Shown: positions 54,451-64,000, counted from the first letter of the stretch. The stretch is DNA of 64,000 bases from UBA721 sp002705165 (GCA_045565995.1 JBJLEF010000002.1:310001-374000); one strand, 5' to 3'. Notes: generated from the letters alone by a model not told the origin. A program made the numbers and translations.

Positions 54451-55734
54451 CTACTTGCCAATCGCGTAAAGCGCGTTGAAGGTTCGCAGATAAATGCGAT
54501 TACCAGCAATTGCAGGCGAAGCCGAAAGTGGCTCTTCCAGACTATTTTGACTGAGCAGTTCAAACTCTTTTCCCGGCTTACAAACACTCACCACCCCATT
54601 ACGGCCTGAGAGGAATATTTTCCCATCCGCATAAACCGGTGACGCTCGGTGACGATCACGATTCGTCCGAGCTTCATAAAATTGCTCACCTGTTTTCTCA
54701 TCCAACGCGATTAAATTCCCGTTTTCACGACAAAGATAAACGATACCATTAAGAATCAACGGACTTGGAACGTCCGGTGTGATATCAAACTTCCACAAAT
54801 GGAAGTCAGTTTGCTCCGTCAGATTACCTTTGCCGCCTGGCTTAAGAGCGAGTGTGATCCCGCGTTTCGCGGAAGGGACAATAATGATCCCCGGAGCAAC
54901 CGCCGGTGAAGAAACAAATCGCAGAGTGGGGTCATAGCCAGCCGGTGGATGCAACCCACCGCAACGCCAAAGTTCATCACCGGTTTTTAAATCATGAGCA
55001 ACGATGTAGTCGGCACCATGGGTGAGTAGGAATTCCTGCTCGGTGTCACGGTACAACACCGGCGAGGCATAAGAATGTTCGTTTTCTGAATGGGCTTCGC
55101 TTGGCCGACCTGTCTTCCAAAGCGTTTTGCCCGTTACTTTATCAAGACAAGCTATGGTTGCTTCACGCGTCTTAGCATTTCCTTCCCCATGAATTAATTG
55201 CAGATAAAGCCGATCTCCGTCCAGAATCGGTGTCGAAGTCATTCCGAAGGCAATCTTAAATTGTCCAAATCGTTCCTGCAGATTAACGCTCCAGACAATC
55301 TTGCCCTGATAATCGAGGCACGCCAGCGCTCCATTTGAAAAATTGACCCAGACATGTTTTCCATCTGTTGAGGGTGATGGGGAGGCGGCGTTGCCTTCAT
55401 CGCCGCGAACAACTTTATCACCTTCGCTAACCTTCGTTTGCCATTTGATTTTTCCCGCTTTGATATCCACGGCAACAAGCACCAAGTCATTCCCTGATGT
55501 ACTAGTAACAAAAGCCGTGTCCCCCCAAAGACAAGGAGTTGCACCACCGGGGCCCGGCAATTCGACTCGCCAAGCTACGTTCTCAGTCTTACTCCATGTC
55601 GCCGGCAAACCTTTGGAGGCTGAAATCCCATTATTTCCAGGGCCACGCCATTGAGGCCAGTCCTGTCCATAAGCGGTAGCAGAGATAAGAACAGCACTGA
55701 GTGCCAAAAATGACTTCAATCGATTTTGCATCAT
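54451..55734 (-). CDS. Secreted PQQ-repeat beta-propeller protein
   Basis: A 427-residue protein with a signal peptide (FLALSAVLISATAYG) and then DWPQWRGPGNNGISASKGLP, the usual start of planctomycete outer membrane assembly BamB-like proteins. Beta-propeller blades repeat as AVDIKAGKIKWQTKV, CLDYQGKIVWSVNL, CLDKVTGKTLWKTGRP and ALDEKTGEQFYEA. The name BamB-like refers to the fold; no partner is seen. It is probably a periplasmic sugar/protein-interacting or quinoprotein-like propeller. It is isolated on the minus strand. Confidence 0.88.
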   Translation of the reverse strand: MMQNRLKSFLALSAVLISATAYGQDWPQWRGPGNNGISASKGLPATWSKTENVAWRVELPGPGGATPCLWGDTAFVTSTSGNDLVLVAVDIKAGKIKWQTKVSEGDKVVRGDEGNAASPSPSTDGKHVWVNFSNGALACLDYQGKIVWSVNLQERFGQFKIAFGMTSTPILDGDRLYLQLIHGEGNAKTREATIACLDKVTGKTLWKTGRPSEAHSENEHSYASPVLYRDTEQEFLLTHGADYIVAHDLKTGDELWRCGGLHPPAGYDPTLRFVSSPAVAPGIIIVPSAKRGITLALKPGGKGNLTEQTDFHLWKFDITPDVPSPLILNGIVYLCRENGNLIALDEKTGEQFYEARTNRDRHRASPVYADGKIFLSGRNGVVSVCKPGKEFELLSQNSLEEPLSASPAIAGNRIYLRTFNALYAIGK

Positions 55735-55872
55735 TCACTCCGAGTAATATCTTCTAAGACTGCCGGGCTTGCGTTTGAAATACCCAATTCAGTCCTTCTT
55801 AGGACGACTGTTCCATTCTAACGCAAATCAACATGTTTATTAAGCAAACAGAAACAACATAACAAGAACACC

Positions 55873-56772
55873 TTACAAATCAATGAGCATTAAGAGTCGC
55901 TCTAACTCCTGCTGTGTTTCCCGGTCCATTTCCCATTCAATCGGATTGCGGCGCACATCCGTGGTAAACAACCCCTGTCGCTTCATCATATATTTTTCGA
56001 TCGCCAAAAAGCCATCAAGCCCGGCTTGTAATTGCAAACTGACCAACGCGCAAAGTGGCAAGTAATATTCATATGCCTTCCCGACCTCCCCGGCCTGTAA
56101 AGCTTCCCAAACTTTGAGGACCTGGGGCAGGAATTCCATCCCGGGAATCGTACCGGCAATCCCACGATGATAGGAATCCATCAAGGAGATCCCTCCGGAA
56201 CCCTCAAAGATTTGTGCTGCACCTCCGGTCGCATCTCGCAGTAACGAAAGCCGGGGGCCCATCGGATTAGCCTCCGGCTTAAACATCAACTTCTCCGCTC
56301 CAAATCTTTCAAACAGACCGGTACTTACTTCGAGCGGAATCTCATTGCCAACATATCCAGACGCGTCCTGCACGATCAAAGGCAAGCCACCCAATTCCAA
56401 AATCTGAGTGTAATAATTCGTAAGCCCCTCCGCATCGAGCTGGTTTTTAGTCGGCGGTATCGCCATCACGGCGTCGGCACCAGCCTGACTGGCCATTTGA
56501 GCGTATTGAACCGCTTGCTCTGTGGATTCAGCTCCAACACTCGCTACAAACGAACGGTCTCCACGGTCAAATTCGCCAATCCACTGGTGCAATATCTCAC
56601 GTTCAACATCATCAAGACGAAGAAGTTCGGAAACCATACCGGTACACAGTCCATCGATATCCAAAGAACATGCCCACTCCAATTCACGCACAAGGCTTGC
56701 ACGATCCAACTCTCCATTCTCTAAAAATGGGGTGTGTACAACTGGAATTACGCCTTGAATCTGTCTTATCAT
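55873..56772 (-). CDS. Dihydrodipicolinate synthase family aldolase
   Basis: A 299-residue TIM-barrel lyase of the DapA/NanA family: GVIPVVHTPFLENGELD at the start, then the Schiff-base Lys in LMFKPEANPMGPRLS. The tyrosine motif YNxP of true DapA is absent (LPLIVQDASGYVG instead), so a 2-keto-acid aldolase or dehydratase role is likelier than lysine synthesis. It is divergent from a galactonate dehydratase-like gene with 90 bp between, which suggests a shared sugar-acid catabolism. Confidence 0.85.
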   Translation of the reverse strand: MIRQIQGVIPVVHTPFLENGELDRASLVRELEWACSLDIDGLCTGMVSELLRLDDVEREILHQWIGEFDRGDRSFVASVGAESTEQAVQYAQMASQAGADAVMAIPPTKNQLDAEGLTNYYTQILELGGLPLIVQDASGYVGNEIPLEVSTGLFERFGAEKLMFKPEANPMGPRLSLLRDATGGAAQIFEGSGGISLMDSYHRGIAGTIPGMEFLPQVLKVWEALQAGEVGKAYEYYLPLCALVSLQLQAGLDGFLAIEKYMMKRQGLFTTDVRRNPIEWEMDRETQQELERLLMLIDL

Positions 56773-56862
56773 GAAAGTGGTACCTCAACGTGGTCCATGA
56801 CTTCTTATTAACTAATTCGACAGGTCGATCCCTGCCAAACTCCATTCTAGTAAATCTCTCCC

Positions 56863-58041
56863 ATGAAAATCACCTCGATCGAGCCATTGATCTGTAATGC
56901 CCGCATGCGCAACTGGATCTTTATCAAAATCACAACGGACCAACCTGGACTCGTTGGTTGGGGAGAAGCAACCCTGGAATGGCATACCCGAAGTGTCGTC
57001 GGGGCAATTGAAGACCTGACTCCGCTTCTTCTTGGCGAGGATCCCCGCCGCATAGAATATCTCTGGCAAAAGATGTACCGCCAACACTTTTGGCACGGCA
57101 ACGGAATCACACGAAGCACAGCCATTTCCGGGATCGATATCGCGCTTTGGGATCTCGCCGGGAAAGTAGCCGGAATCCCTTGCCACCAACTCTGGGGAGG
57201 GCCAGTTCGGGACTGGATTCGTACGTACTGCCATCTGGGCGGTGGACGAATGGAAGATTTCTATGAAACTCCCGTCGAAGATGCTAAACAGTTTGGTGAA
57301 TTAGCAAACGAGGCGGTGGAGAAGGGTTACACAGCCTTCAAGAGCATGGCAGTACCACCGACAGCTCCGATGGAGGGCCTACGACCAATCCAGAGGGCAG
57401 AGGCTGCCGTTTCCGCAATGCGTGATGCTGTCGGGCCGGACATCGACATCATGGTCGACTGTCATGCCCGGCCAACTCCTTCCATGGGGCTGCAATTCGC
57501 CAAGGCTCTGGAGCCCTACGGACTTTACTTTTTCGAAGAACCCTGCTGGCCTGAACAGATCGAAGGCCTGGCAAAGATCAATCAAGCAGTGACGACGCCT
57601 ATTGCGACAGGCGAAAGGCTTTGTGCGTTGGAAGATTTTAGGCGGTTGTTCGAAATTGGCGGATGTGACATTTGTCAGGCCGACCTCACACATTGTGGCG
57701 GTTTCACAGGAGCTCGTCGAATTGCAGCCCTCGCAGACGCCTACAGAATTGCCATGGCTCCACACAATCCCCAAGGGCCGGTCTCCACGGCTGCCTCACT
57801 GGAATTCGGTTTCTCTCAGCCCAACTATATCATCTGCGAATCCGTCCACGAGGATGTACCCTGGAGAAACGACGTCGTCACAGAAGGATATACGATCGAA
57901 GAGAAAGGACGTATTGTGCGCCCCAACATTCGCCCGGGACTCGGGATCGAAATCAACGAAGACGCTATCAAAAAGCATCCGTTTGAACAGGAACTGCCAC
58001 AGGTTGTCTTCTATCCCGATGGCAGTGTAGGGGACTGGTAA
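56863..58041 (+). CDS. Galactonate dehydratase-like enolase-superfamily enzyme
   Basis: A 392-residue enzyme of the mandelate racemase group. Metal ligands are Asp in IDIMVDCHARPT, Glu in YFFEEPCWPEQ and Glu in IATGERLCAL; the catalytic His is in APHNPQGPVSTAAS. These fit D-galactonate or related sugar-acid dehydratases. It dehydrates a sugar acid to a 2-keto-3-deoxy acid, which the divergent DapA-family gene could cleave. It begins at an ATG without a clear Shine-Dalgarno. Confidence 0.88.
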   Translation: MKITSIEPLICNARMRNWIFIKITTDQPGLVGWGEATLEWHTRSVVGAIEDLTPLLLGEDPRRIEYLWQKMYRQHFWHGNGITRSTAISGIDIALWDLAGKVAGIPCHQLWGGPVRDWIRTYCHLGGGRMEDFYETPVEDAKQFGELANEAVEKGYTAFKSMAVPPTAPMEGLRPIQRAEAAVSAMRDAVGPDIDIMVDCHARPTPSMGLQFAKALEPYGLYFFEEPCWPEQIEGLAKINQAVTTPIATGERLCALEDFRRLFEIGGCDICQADLTHCGGFTGARRIAALADAYRIAMAPHNPQGPVSTAASLEFGFSQPNYIICESVHEDVPWRNDVVTEGYTIEEKGRIVRPNIRPGLGIEINEDAIKKHPFEQELPQVVFYPDGSVGDW

Positions 58042-58073
58042 ACATCGATTTAGATAAACCTACACCTACCAAC

Positions 58074-59510
58074 TCACCCCAAATTCAACATTTTCACTGT
58101 GGAATCAATCAGAGTCTCAAGTCCCCCCTGTTTAATGACAGAGGCGTCCTCCTGATATAACCCTTTGCCATAACTGCTCTGATCCAACAGGTACCAGCAA
58201 TCGGAGCCGTCTGCGAGTGTCCCCACCATAACAGCACGATCACCAACAGCCTCTCTCACTTTGGTTTGGTAACAGTTATACAATTCACCATTGAGGCCCA
58301 GCAGTACAATCTCACCAATGGACCAACTACGAATCGTATAGACAAATGACTCGATTGATTCCAACGTTGAAATCCTTGTTAATTTCCGATGCTCCCGCTC
58401 TATAAGTGCTCGGTTATCGCGACATTCTATCTCACTCCATCCCTGCGTATCCCCTGATTCTCGCAAAGACTCCAGCTCAGCTATTCTGGAAGTGACTGAG
58501 TCCAAAGAGCCTAAATCATCACGATAGTTTAATAAGACCTCACGACGTTCCCGGGAAAACCCTGATAAATCCTCTGACTCGGAGGCCGTAAAGTCTTTAT
58601 AAGACCAAACCCCTATTGTTGCACCTGAGATAACAGCTCCGTCATAGCTATAACGTGCTGGAGATTCGGGCATTCCAGCAATGATTGATAAATTGGATAA
58701 TCCAAGTTGTCGGCCATTGCGTTCGGCAACCTTAACATCACCAACATAGCCCTCCCGAGGACCAACGTCACCCGAAGCGCCCTGAATGAAAACGATGGGA
58801 ATTTTTCCCAAGGCGTGTCGCATGGTCTTTCGCATGGAGCCTATATAGTCAGGACTCACCAGCTTATTGTCCCATGCTAATGTGGTGGGATGACAAGCGT
58901 AGTTAGACAGCATGGCTACTACCGATCCGTCAGGCCGGGTTACCCTAATTACCAGCAGGGTTGTATCTGCAGAGCCTAACGGATTAAAGCCACATACAAA
59001 GCCATCTCTTTCCACATCGAAGAAATCTCTGTTGGTCGCCAGACTACAATTTCCAGTTCCGGCACACAACCACACCTCTTCAAAACTTCCTATCATTACC
59101 TGACAGGCCGCAGCCACCTTCAATGCGGCTTCCTCAAGATACGGGTTGATCAAGTCTCCACCAGGAAGATCATTTCTTCCGACATCCATCAATCCGGCAC
59201 CGTGCGTGTGGGTAAAGTAGACCACAATGTCATCCGGATGCACGCCAGAAGCGTCACTGACTGCCTGCTTGAAGGCATCATTAACATCCTTCCAGAACAG
59301 ACAGTGGTCCACTGAAAGCATCAGGAGTTCACCTGGGCCGTCGTGTGCCCGCAACCACAGGATGTTACACTCAAGAGGCTGATGGATACCTTCCGCACGA
59401 TCATGCAGCGCAGCTCCCCACATCCGGTGATAGATGTTTTCCGGTGGCGTAATTTTGACGATTGATGAAGTCGCCGAACAGCGGCCATATTGATAGGTTG
59501 TATCGCGCAT
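58074..59510 (-). CDS. Neutral/alkaline ceramidase-family protein
   Basis: A 478-residue protein resembling the N-terminal domain of neutral ceramidases: SIVKITPPENIYHRMWGAAL, LLMLSVDHCLFW, VYFTHTHGAGLMD (metal His), LSNYACHPTTLAWDNKLVSPD and FIQGASGDVGPREG. No signal peptide is seen and the C-terminal domain of real ceramidases is absent, so it is likely a cytoplasmic amidase of unknown substrate. The ATG lies directly after the T-run of a terminator at 59511-59544, with no Shine-Dalgarno; leaderless or readthrough translation is possible. Confidence 0.82.
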   Translation of the reverse strand: MRDTTYQYGRCSATSSIVKITPPENIYHRMWGAALHDRAEGIHQPLECNILWLRAHDGPGELLMLSVDHCLFWKDVNDAFKQAVSDASGVHPDDIVVYFTHTHGAGLMDVGRNDLPGGDLINPYLEEAALKVAAACQVMIGSFEEVWLCAGTGNCSLATNRDFFDVERDGFVCGFNPLGSADTTLLVIRVTRPDGSVVAMLSNYACHPTTLAWDNKLVSPDYIGSMRKTMRHALGKIPIVFIQGASGDVGPREGYVGDVKVAERNGRQLGLSNLSIIAGMPESPARYSYDGAVISGATIGVWSYKDFTASESEDLSGFSRERREVLLNYRDDLGSLDSVTSRIAELESLRESGDTQGWSEIECRDNRALIEREHRKLTRISTLESIESFVYTIRSWSIGEIVLLGLNGELYNCYQTKVREAVGDRAVMVGTLADGSDCWYLLDQSSYGKGLYQEDASVIKQGGLETLIDSTVKMLNLG

Positions 59511-59544
59511 AAAAAACCCCGGTCGTTAATAGAACAACCGGGGT
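59511..59544 (-). terminator. Intrinsic terminator of the M36 peptidase gene
   Basis: An 8 bp stem (ACCCCGGT with ACCGGGGT), extended by GTT/AAC past one mismatch, with a run of six T on the minus strand. It lies about 26 bp after the peptidase stop and touches the ceramidase-family start codon. Confidence 0.88.
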
Positions 59545-59570
59545 ATTATAGCTTTAAATGCTAATGACTA

Positions 59571-62500
59571 TTACCACTGCCCAAAGACGTCATCTGCGAG
59601 ATCATCAATGGCCGATTCAAGATCACTTGAATCTTCCTCAACCACATCCTGACTTCCGCCGGTGAAATAGGAAAGCCCAATTTCGTTTTCACGAACTCTT
59701 AGGTATTCATCGATTATGTCAGCAGAAACTGCCTCTGTGGCACTAACTTGGTTACCTGCAACTGATGTGTTGATGGTTGTTTGTTCGACAATTTCAACCG
59801 CTTCGCCTTCACCCATTTCGGACGCATTAACATTGAGATAATTGATGATTGCTAAAGCGTCGAGTGGTGAAACAAAAGAGTCCCGATTCACGTCCATTGC
59901 CTGGTCAAGACCAAAGGTTTCACCTTCTGCAACAGCCCCAGTACCAAACGTATTGAGCTGGTTGATAATTCCTAAGGCATCAATAGGGGTGACGGCACCG
60001 TCACGATTTGTATCGAGAAGACTTTCACCCTCCGCACCGAGAATCTCGACGGACGTCGCGTTATAGTCGATTTCCAGTGTTGGAATCGTCGCAGGTGTTG
60101 GAGCAATAACAACAGTATCATGCAGAGGAGTTACATCGACTGGATCTGTTTCCAGTAAGGTTACTTCACCATTCGTCGAAGCAACCGCAATCACATCGAT
60201 CGTAAACAATTCCATCGCGTTGATACCGCGCTCGAATGAACTTTGATCAACGCCGTCCTGAACACCACCAACTTCGTTGACCAATCCTGGTACCGTAGCA
60301 TTACCCTGAGTAATCTCGGTGAAGGTCGTACCATGACTTAAGGTGCCCGGCACAACCTGCAAGTGATCTGTATCATAAAGCATGTCCACATAAGCTGCGT
60401 AAACACCGGCATCTGTCGGAGTCACTGCGGAGCGGGTATCCCTTACAGAGACGCGTAGAGTAAACTGATCACCCTCAACGACCTGGCCTCCATCTGCCAT
60501 TGGTAAACCACTCAGCGGACTGAGGGCTTCCACGATGTATTCAACAGTATCGACGTTTTCGGCCAATTGAACCGTGACGGTTGCAGTGGAAGTCGGTTGC
60601 CCTGCAGCACTGCCTGCAACTGTGTAAGTAAACGTATCTAGCGTGTACGGATCAGAATCCGTTCTGACATAGGTCAGATTATCGCCATCCAGAACAACGT
60701 TACCATGATTCCCGTTGGTCCAACTTACAATACTGAGAGGTGGAAACGCTCCCTGGATATCGTTATCCAATACAGCAACATCTGTTTCACCACCTACGGT
60801 TGTATCAAGAATAACCTGATAGTCATCAATCGCTTCCGGATCTAAAAATCGTGGCTGGACATGAACTGTCACGGTACCCGAGTCAACATTACCTGCACCA
60901 TCCGTCACCTCATACTGAAAGGTATCGGTTCCGGAAAATCCGGCCAACGGCGTATAGAAAATCCGGTTCGTTGCCATGTTGACAAGTGCCGAACCGCCCT
61001 CATCGGTGGTAATTGGATTAGTCGCCGGCGAAGCAAGTTCTACCGCACCCAGCGAACTACCGAAATCATTCGCCAGAACATCAAATGATACGGCGATATC
61101 ATCCTGAGTCACCGTGAACGTATCATCGTTCGCGTAGGGTTGGTCATCAAGCAAGCCAACTCGATAGTCTTCCACTTCACCAACTAGGTCTTGCCCATTG
61201 GGACCAACACCCTTAACCAATCCATAACGGAATCGAGCGTAAGTACCACCTAACGAACCACTATTTGGAACGTCAATCTCAATATCTGTTGTACCGTCAT
61301 CCAGGACGGTATCGGTAACAACTTGTTCGGAAGAGTCAAAAACGCCATTGCCGTTAAAGTCAATCCAGCCGTTTAGAACCCCTCTACCGGCGACTCCATT
61401 GCTGGTCGTCACTTGGATCGTTGCTGATGCACCGTTAACTAGCGGGTCCACAAAAACAATGCCATCTTCGTCCGCAGCATCAACCAGATTGTCCCCATTC
61501 GCATTCGCTGTGCTTCGAGGACCTGCTTCTGCGTCTACGGCCGTCCCTAACATAAAGTCAGTGGAAACTCCCGCAGATGCTGGATTATCTCCGTCATATG
61601 ACTCCGGAGCATCGCCGTAATCTCGATTTTCTTTATTACCAAAATCGACGTCATAAATTGAAATGCCTGGTGCGACTAAAACTTCATGAAATTCATCCGT
61701 CGTCTGTGCCCAGCCATGCTTTACTACTTCGCGAACCTGATAGGTTCCACTAGCTAAAGGCGGATAGTTTGCAGGCTGTCCAAATGGGATGAAATAATCT
61801 CCATTCTCATCCGTAATTGCAGCTCGCTCACCTATCCCAATTCGGCCGTCTTCATTAGCGTCGATGTAGACATAGATACCCTCGATCCCTGTTTCACTAG
61901 GATCCTGAACACCATTGTCATTTACATCATTAAACTTGGTCCCGTAGATACCATTCTCATTGTCAGCAGATTCAAAACCAAAATTCAGGCCATCCTGCGA
62001 AACTCCATTAGCAATAAAAACATCATGCCCACCGTCTTCAAGAGGTGCGCCAGGTAGAGACGTCGTTGTCGGTGAAGTTTGAATATAACCATCTTTGGAA
62101 AGTGCTTTGATGGAAACGGACGTTCCCGTGTAAAAATCAAATTGATATTTACCATCTTCATCAGTAATATCCCAGGGCTCTAACGTTTCGTGTGTTCCAT
62201 TGCCATTCAAGTCAACATAGATAGTCACATCCTGCAGAACAGCTTCTCCTATATCAATCTGGCCATCCAGATCAGCGTCCACAAACGCAACCCCATTCAC
62301 ATGAGCATTTGTTGGCGGCATATCATAAGCTGCATCTACATCTGTTGGTAACACAACAAGCCCATCATCCGCACTTACTCCTAAACCACGACGGGCAAAT
62401 ACTTCCCAAATCACATCATGGTTAACACCGCGTGTTAAAGCCGTATCAGCAGCAAGAATTGCATCACGAGCATCCGTAAAAAAGGCTCCGGAGGGCGTCA

Positions 62501-64000
62501 TTCTCGCACCGTCTAAAATCAATTGCATCGCCAAATTGTTAGCTCCGGTGTCGTAATTCACCGGATCAAAACCAGTGTTACCAGTTGTATTGGTGTTACC
62601 ACCAATACCTCCCGGTGTCGCGATACACGAATCGAACCAATCCGGATTGAAAGCAGGAGTTTGAATTACTGACTCATCCTCGACCCCACCATACTTAAAC
62701 ATTAGTTCCCACGTTAAGTCATAGAGAACACTTGCCCAAATTTCACCACCTTGATGTTCTTGCCAGTTTGGATCTCCACTTCCTGGATCTACTAGCGAAT
62801 TAAAACCGTCAAAAGTATGGGGATTAACAGCCATGTCATGAGCATACTTGACCCGACGGTCCCCATCCGGATTTCCTGTATAATATTCACCGGACGCTTC
62901 TCCAATTGACGGTGATGAATTTTCATCGAGACTAAACCAAAGTCCTACGAAATCAGCAAAACCTTCGTGCATTGCGTTCATCTGAATTGGTGTCAAACCA
63001 GCAGAAAACGCATTTGGCCCACCGACAAGACGTTCAAGAACGGCGTGCCCGTGTTCATGAACCAACACGTCACTATCCATCGTCAAACCACGATCTGGAG
63101 CAGTAGCAAAGGAAGTACCCATGACAATTATGCCTGGCTCCCCATCAAGGGCCGGGATATAATATGCATTATCCGGTTCATCAGGATCAGCCACACTCAG
63201 AATAATTTGGTCACCAGCAAGCCCCTGACCGGTATAATTCGTCCCCTGATAGTTACCAGCGGCTTCATTAAATCCATATCGGTAGTACACGTCATGCAAG
63301 ACGTTGATCCCATAGAATCCCTGAACCGCCTGAGCGTTTACGTTTTCGTCTGTAGTAGACGAAGCAGATTCATCATACGGAAAGTCAAACTCCAGTTCTT
63401 CTCCGCCGTCAGGCATCGGCCCTGTAGGTGCGAAACCACCGCCACCATCAAGAAGGCCACCTTGCGAGAACACATTATTACCTCGAGTATCGGTGTACTC
63501 CGCACCAAGAATACCATTGGTATCATGCCACCCAAACGGAGATGCCGTCTGATCGACTAAATCGTCACTAAAGACTATCTCCGAAGTAACATCTTCAGGA
63601 CTCTGCCCCGGATAAGGAAACACGTTATAAGATGCATTGCGAACAAGATCCATAACTCCAACCACTGTACCATCAATTGCGTCTACATATCCTAAAAACA
63701 AGGATGACTGGCTGCTAGCGGTAAAATGCACCCGCCAAGCCAGATCAACACCACCGGTAGCACTTGGAATATAGCTGAGTCTTAGATCCACATCACCACG
63801 AGCAACGTCACTACTAAGAACTGTATGTTGAGCCACATCACCTGAATCGTGAAGTAGCGAAGGACTTTCCAACAACGTAAGGCCAACCACACTCGCAACA
63901 GACGCAAATGCAGTAACAGGTTCTACAGACGCCGTTTCTGGCCCAACACTCCCTAAGCCTGTCACAAAGCTGGAGCCTGCAGCTTGGACGCGACCATCAT
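59571..64000 (-). CDS. M36 fungalysin-like surface peptidase, 5' partial
   Basis: At least 1475 residues; the frame is open to the right edge, so the start and any signal peptide lie beyond it. Counting from the GTG at 63965, the zinc site HEHGH is at about residues 303-307. After the peptidase come SdrD-B-like repeats with calcium-type DxDxDG loops (about 545-770; FVDADLDGQIDIGE, FNDVNDNGVQDPSE), a GEVED-type domain (about 780-935; GEVEDYRVGL), two cadherin-like domains (about 940-1135), a region that reads like cohesin, and two dockerin repeats (DTNRDGAVTPIDALGIINQL and DVNRDSFVSPLDALAIINYL). It is probably a secreted, surface-attached metalloprotease. A terminator follows its stop. Confidence 0.9.
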   Translation of the reverse strand, partial: DGRVQAAGSSFVTGLGSVGPETASVEPVTAFASVASVVGLTLLESPSLLHDSGDVAQHTVLSSDVARGDVDLRLSYIPSATGGVDLAWRVHFTASSQSSLFLGYVDAIDGTVVGVMDLVRNASYNVFPYPGQSPEDVTSEIVFSDDLVDQTASPFGWHDTNGILGAEYTDTRGNNVFSQGGLLDGGGGFAPTGPMPDGGEELEFDFPYDESASSTTDENVNAQAVQGFYGINVLHDVYYRYGFNEAAGNYQGTNYTGQGLAGDQIILSVADPDEPDNAYYIPALDGEPGIIVMGTSFATAPDRGLTMDSDVLVHEHGHAVLERLVGGPNAFSAGLTPIQMNAMHEGFADFVGLWFSLDENSSPSIGEASGEYYTGNPDGDRRVKYAHDMAVNPHTFDGFNSLVDPGSGDPNWQEHQGGEIWASVLYDLTWELMFKYGGVEDESVIQTPAFNPDWFDSCIATPGGIGGNTNTTGNTGFDPVNYDTGANNLAMQLILDGARMTPSGAFFTDARDAILAADTALTRGVNHDVIWEVFARRGLGVSADDGLVVLPTDVDAAYDMPPTNAHVNGVAFVDADLDGQIDIGEAVLQDVTIYVDLNGNGTHETLEPWDITDEDGKYQFDFYTGTSVSIKALSKDGYIQTSPTTTSLPGAPLEDGGHDVFIANGVSQDGLNFGFESADNENGIYGTKFNDVNDNGVQDPSETGIEGIYVYIDANEDGRIGIGERAAITDENGDYFIPFGQPANYPPLASGTYQVREVVKHGWAQTTDEFHEVLVAPGISIYDVDFGNKENRDYGDAPESYDGDNPASAGVSTDFMLGTAVDAEAGPRSTANANGDNLVDAADEDGIVFVDPLVNGASATIQVTTSNGVAGRGVLNGWIDFNGNGVFDSSEQVVTDTVLDDGTTDIEIDVPNSGSLGGTYARFRYGLVKGVGPNGQDLVGEVEDYRVGLLDDQPYANDDTFTVTQDDIAVSFDVLANDFGSSLGAVELASPATNPITTDEGGSALVNMATNRIFYTPLAGFSGTDTFQYEVTDGAGNVDSGTVTVHVQPRFLDPEAIDDYQVILDTTVGGETDVAVLDNDIQGAFPPLSIVSWTNGNHGNVVLDGDNLTYVRTDSDPYTLDTFTYTVAGSAAGQPTSTATVTVQLAENVDTVEYIVEALSPLSGLPMADGGQVVEGDQFTLRVSVRDTRSAVTPTDAGVYAAYVDMLYDTDHLQVVPGTLSHGTTFTEITQGNATVPGLVNEVGGVQDGVDQSSFERGINAMELFTIDVIAVASTNGEVTLLETDPVDVTPLHDTVVIAPTPATIPTLEIDYNATSVEILGAEGESLLDTNRDGAVTPIDALGIINQLNTFGTGAVAEGETFGLDQAMDVNRDSFVSPLDALAIINYLNVNASEMGEGEAVEIVEQTTINTSVAGNQVSATEAVSADIIDEYLRVRENEIGLSYFTGGSQDVVEEDSSDLESAIDDLADDVFGQW

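Noticed and set aside
62967..63560. 197-codon plus-strand frame
   Set aside because: It lies opposite the catalytic domain of the M36 peptidase and has no recognisable motif.

Overview
The window looks like chromosomal DNA of a planctomycete, probably a marine Pirellulaceae-type bacterium. The reasons are a DUF1598 protein with a signal peptide, a twin-arginine Gfo/Idh/MocA oxidoreductase paired with a DoxX-like membrane protein, a very large M36 peptidase carrying SdrD-B-like, GEVED, cadherin-like and dockerin modules, methanofuran-type cofactor genes in a bacterium, and many short mono- or bicistronic units on both strands. The family assignments come from motifs I can read in the translations; no search was run. 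I see no prophage, insertion sequence, CRISPR array or rRNA operon, so this is mostly core chromosome.

Layout. 1-10 kb: end of a PDZ protein with a degenerate esterase fold, sugar isomerase-like TIM barrel, small membrane protein, Gfo/Idh/MocA + DoxX pair, 2-hydroxyacid dehydrogenase, protein kinase, and a sigma-54 activator followed by a family 2 glycosyltransferase. 10.4-15 kb: DUF1598 secreted protein, then three genes resembling mfnF, mfnE and mfnD (methanofuran-type cofactor synthesis). 15-21 kb: a SUF iron-sulfur cluster operon read leftward (sufR, a stray nuoB, sufC, sufB, sufD, Rieske ferredoxin, DUF59/SufT-like protein), whose last gene lies 17 bp from the mfnD-like gene. 21-28.5 kb: alanine/glycine symporter with an extended N-terminus, polysaccharide deacetylase-like protein, and tRNA modification genes (two Dus enzymes around queG).

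28.7-38 kb is sugar metabolism: rfbB-rfbA (dTDP-sugar), SDR, gnd, HAD phosphatase, PPi-type phosphofructokinase, nagA and a secreted GH16 glucanase, followed by tRNA-Cys. 38-43 kb: small unknown protein, enolase-superfamily enzyme, orphan LuxR response regulator, and a secreted PEAAK-repeat protein split by two small indels. 43-47 kb: carbamoyltransferase-SxtJ-DUF5989-epimerase operon, typical of surface polysaccharide loci. 47-55 kb: ECF sigma factor with a membrane partner, uvrB, a small coiled-coil protein, nadC, a ComEA-like HhH protein, typA and a PQQ-repeat protein. 55.8-64 kb: divergent aldolase-like and galactonate dehydratase-like genes, a ceramidase-family protein and the truncated M36 surface peptidase.

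The points most worth a second look are the mfn-like trio beside the SUF operon with a 61 bp convergent overlap, nuoB inside the SUF operon, a CTG start for the DoxX gene, the split PEAAK gene, and the ceramidase start codon lying directly against an intrinsic terminator.
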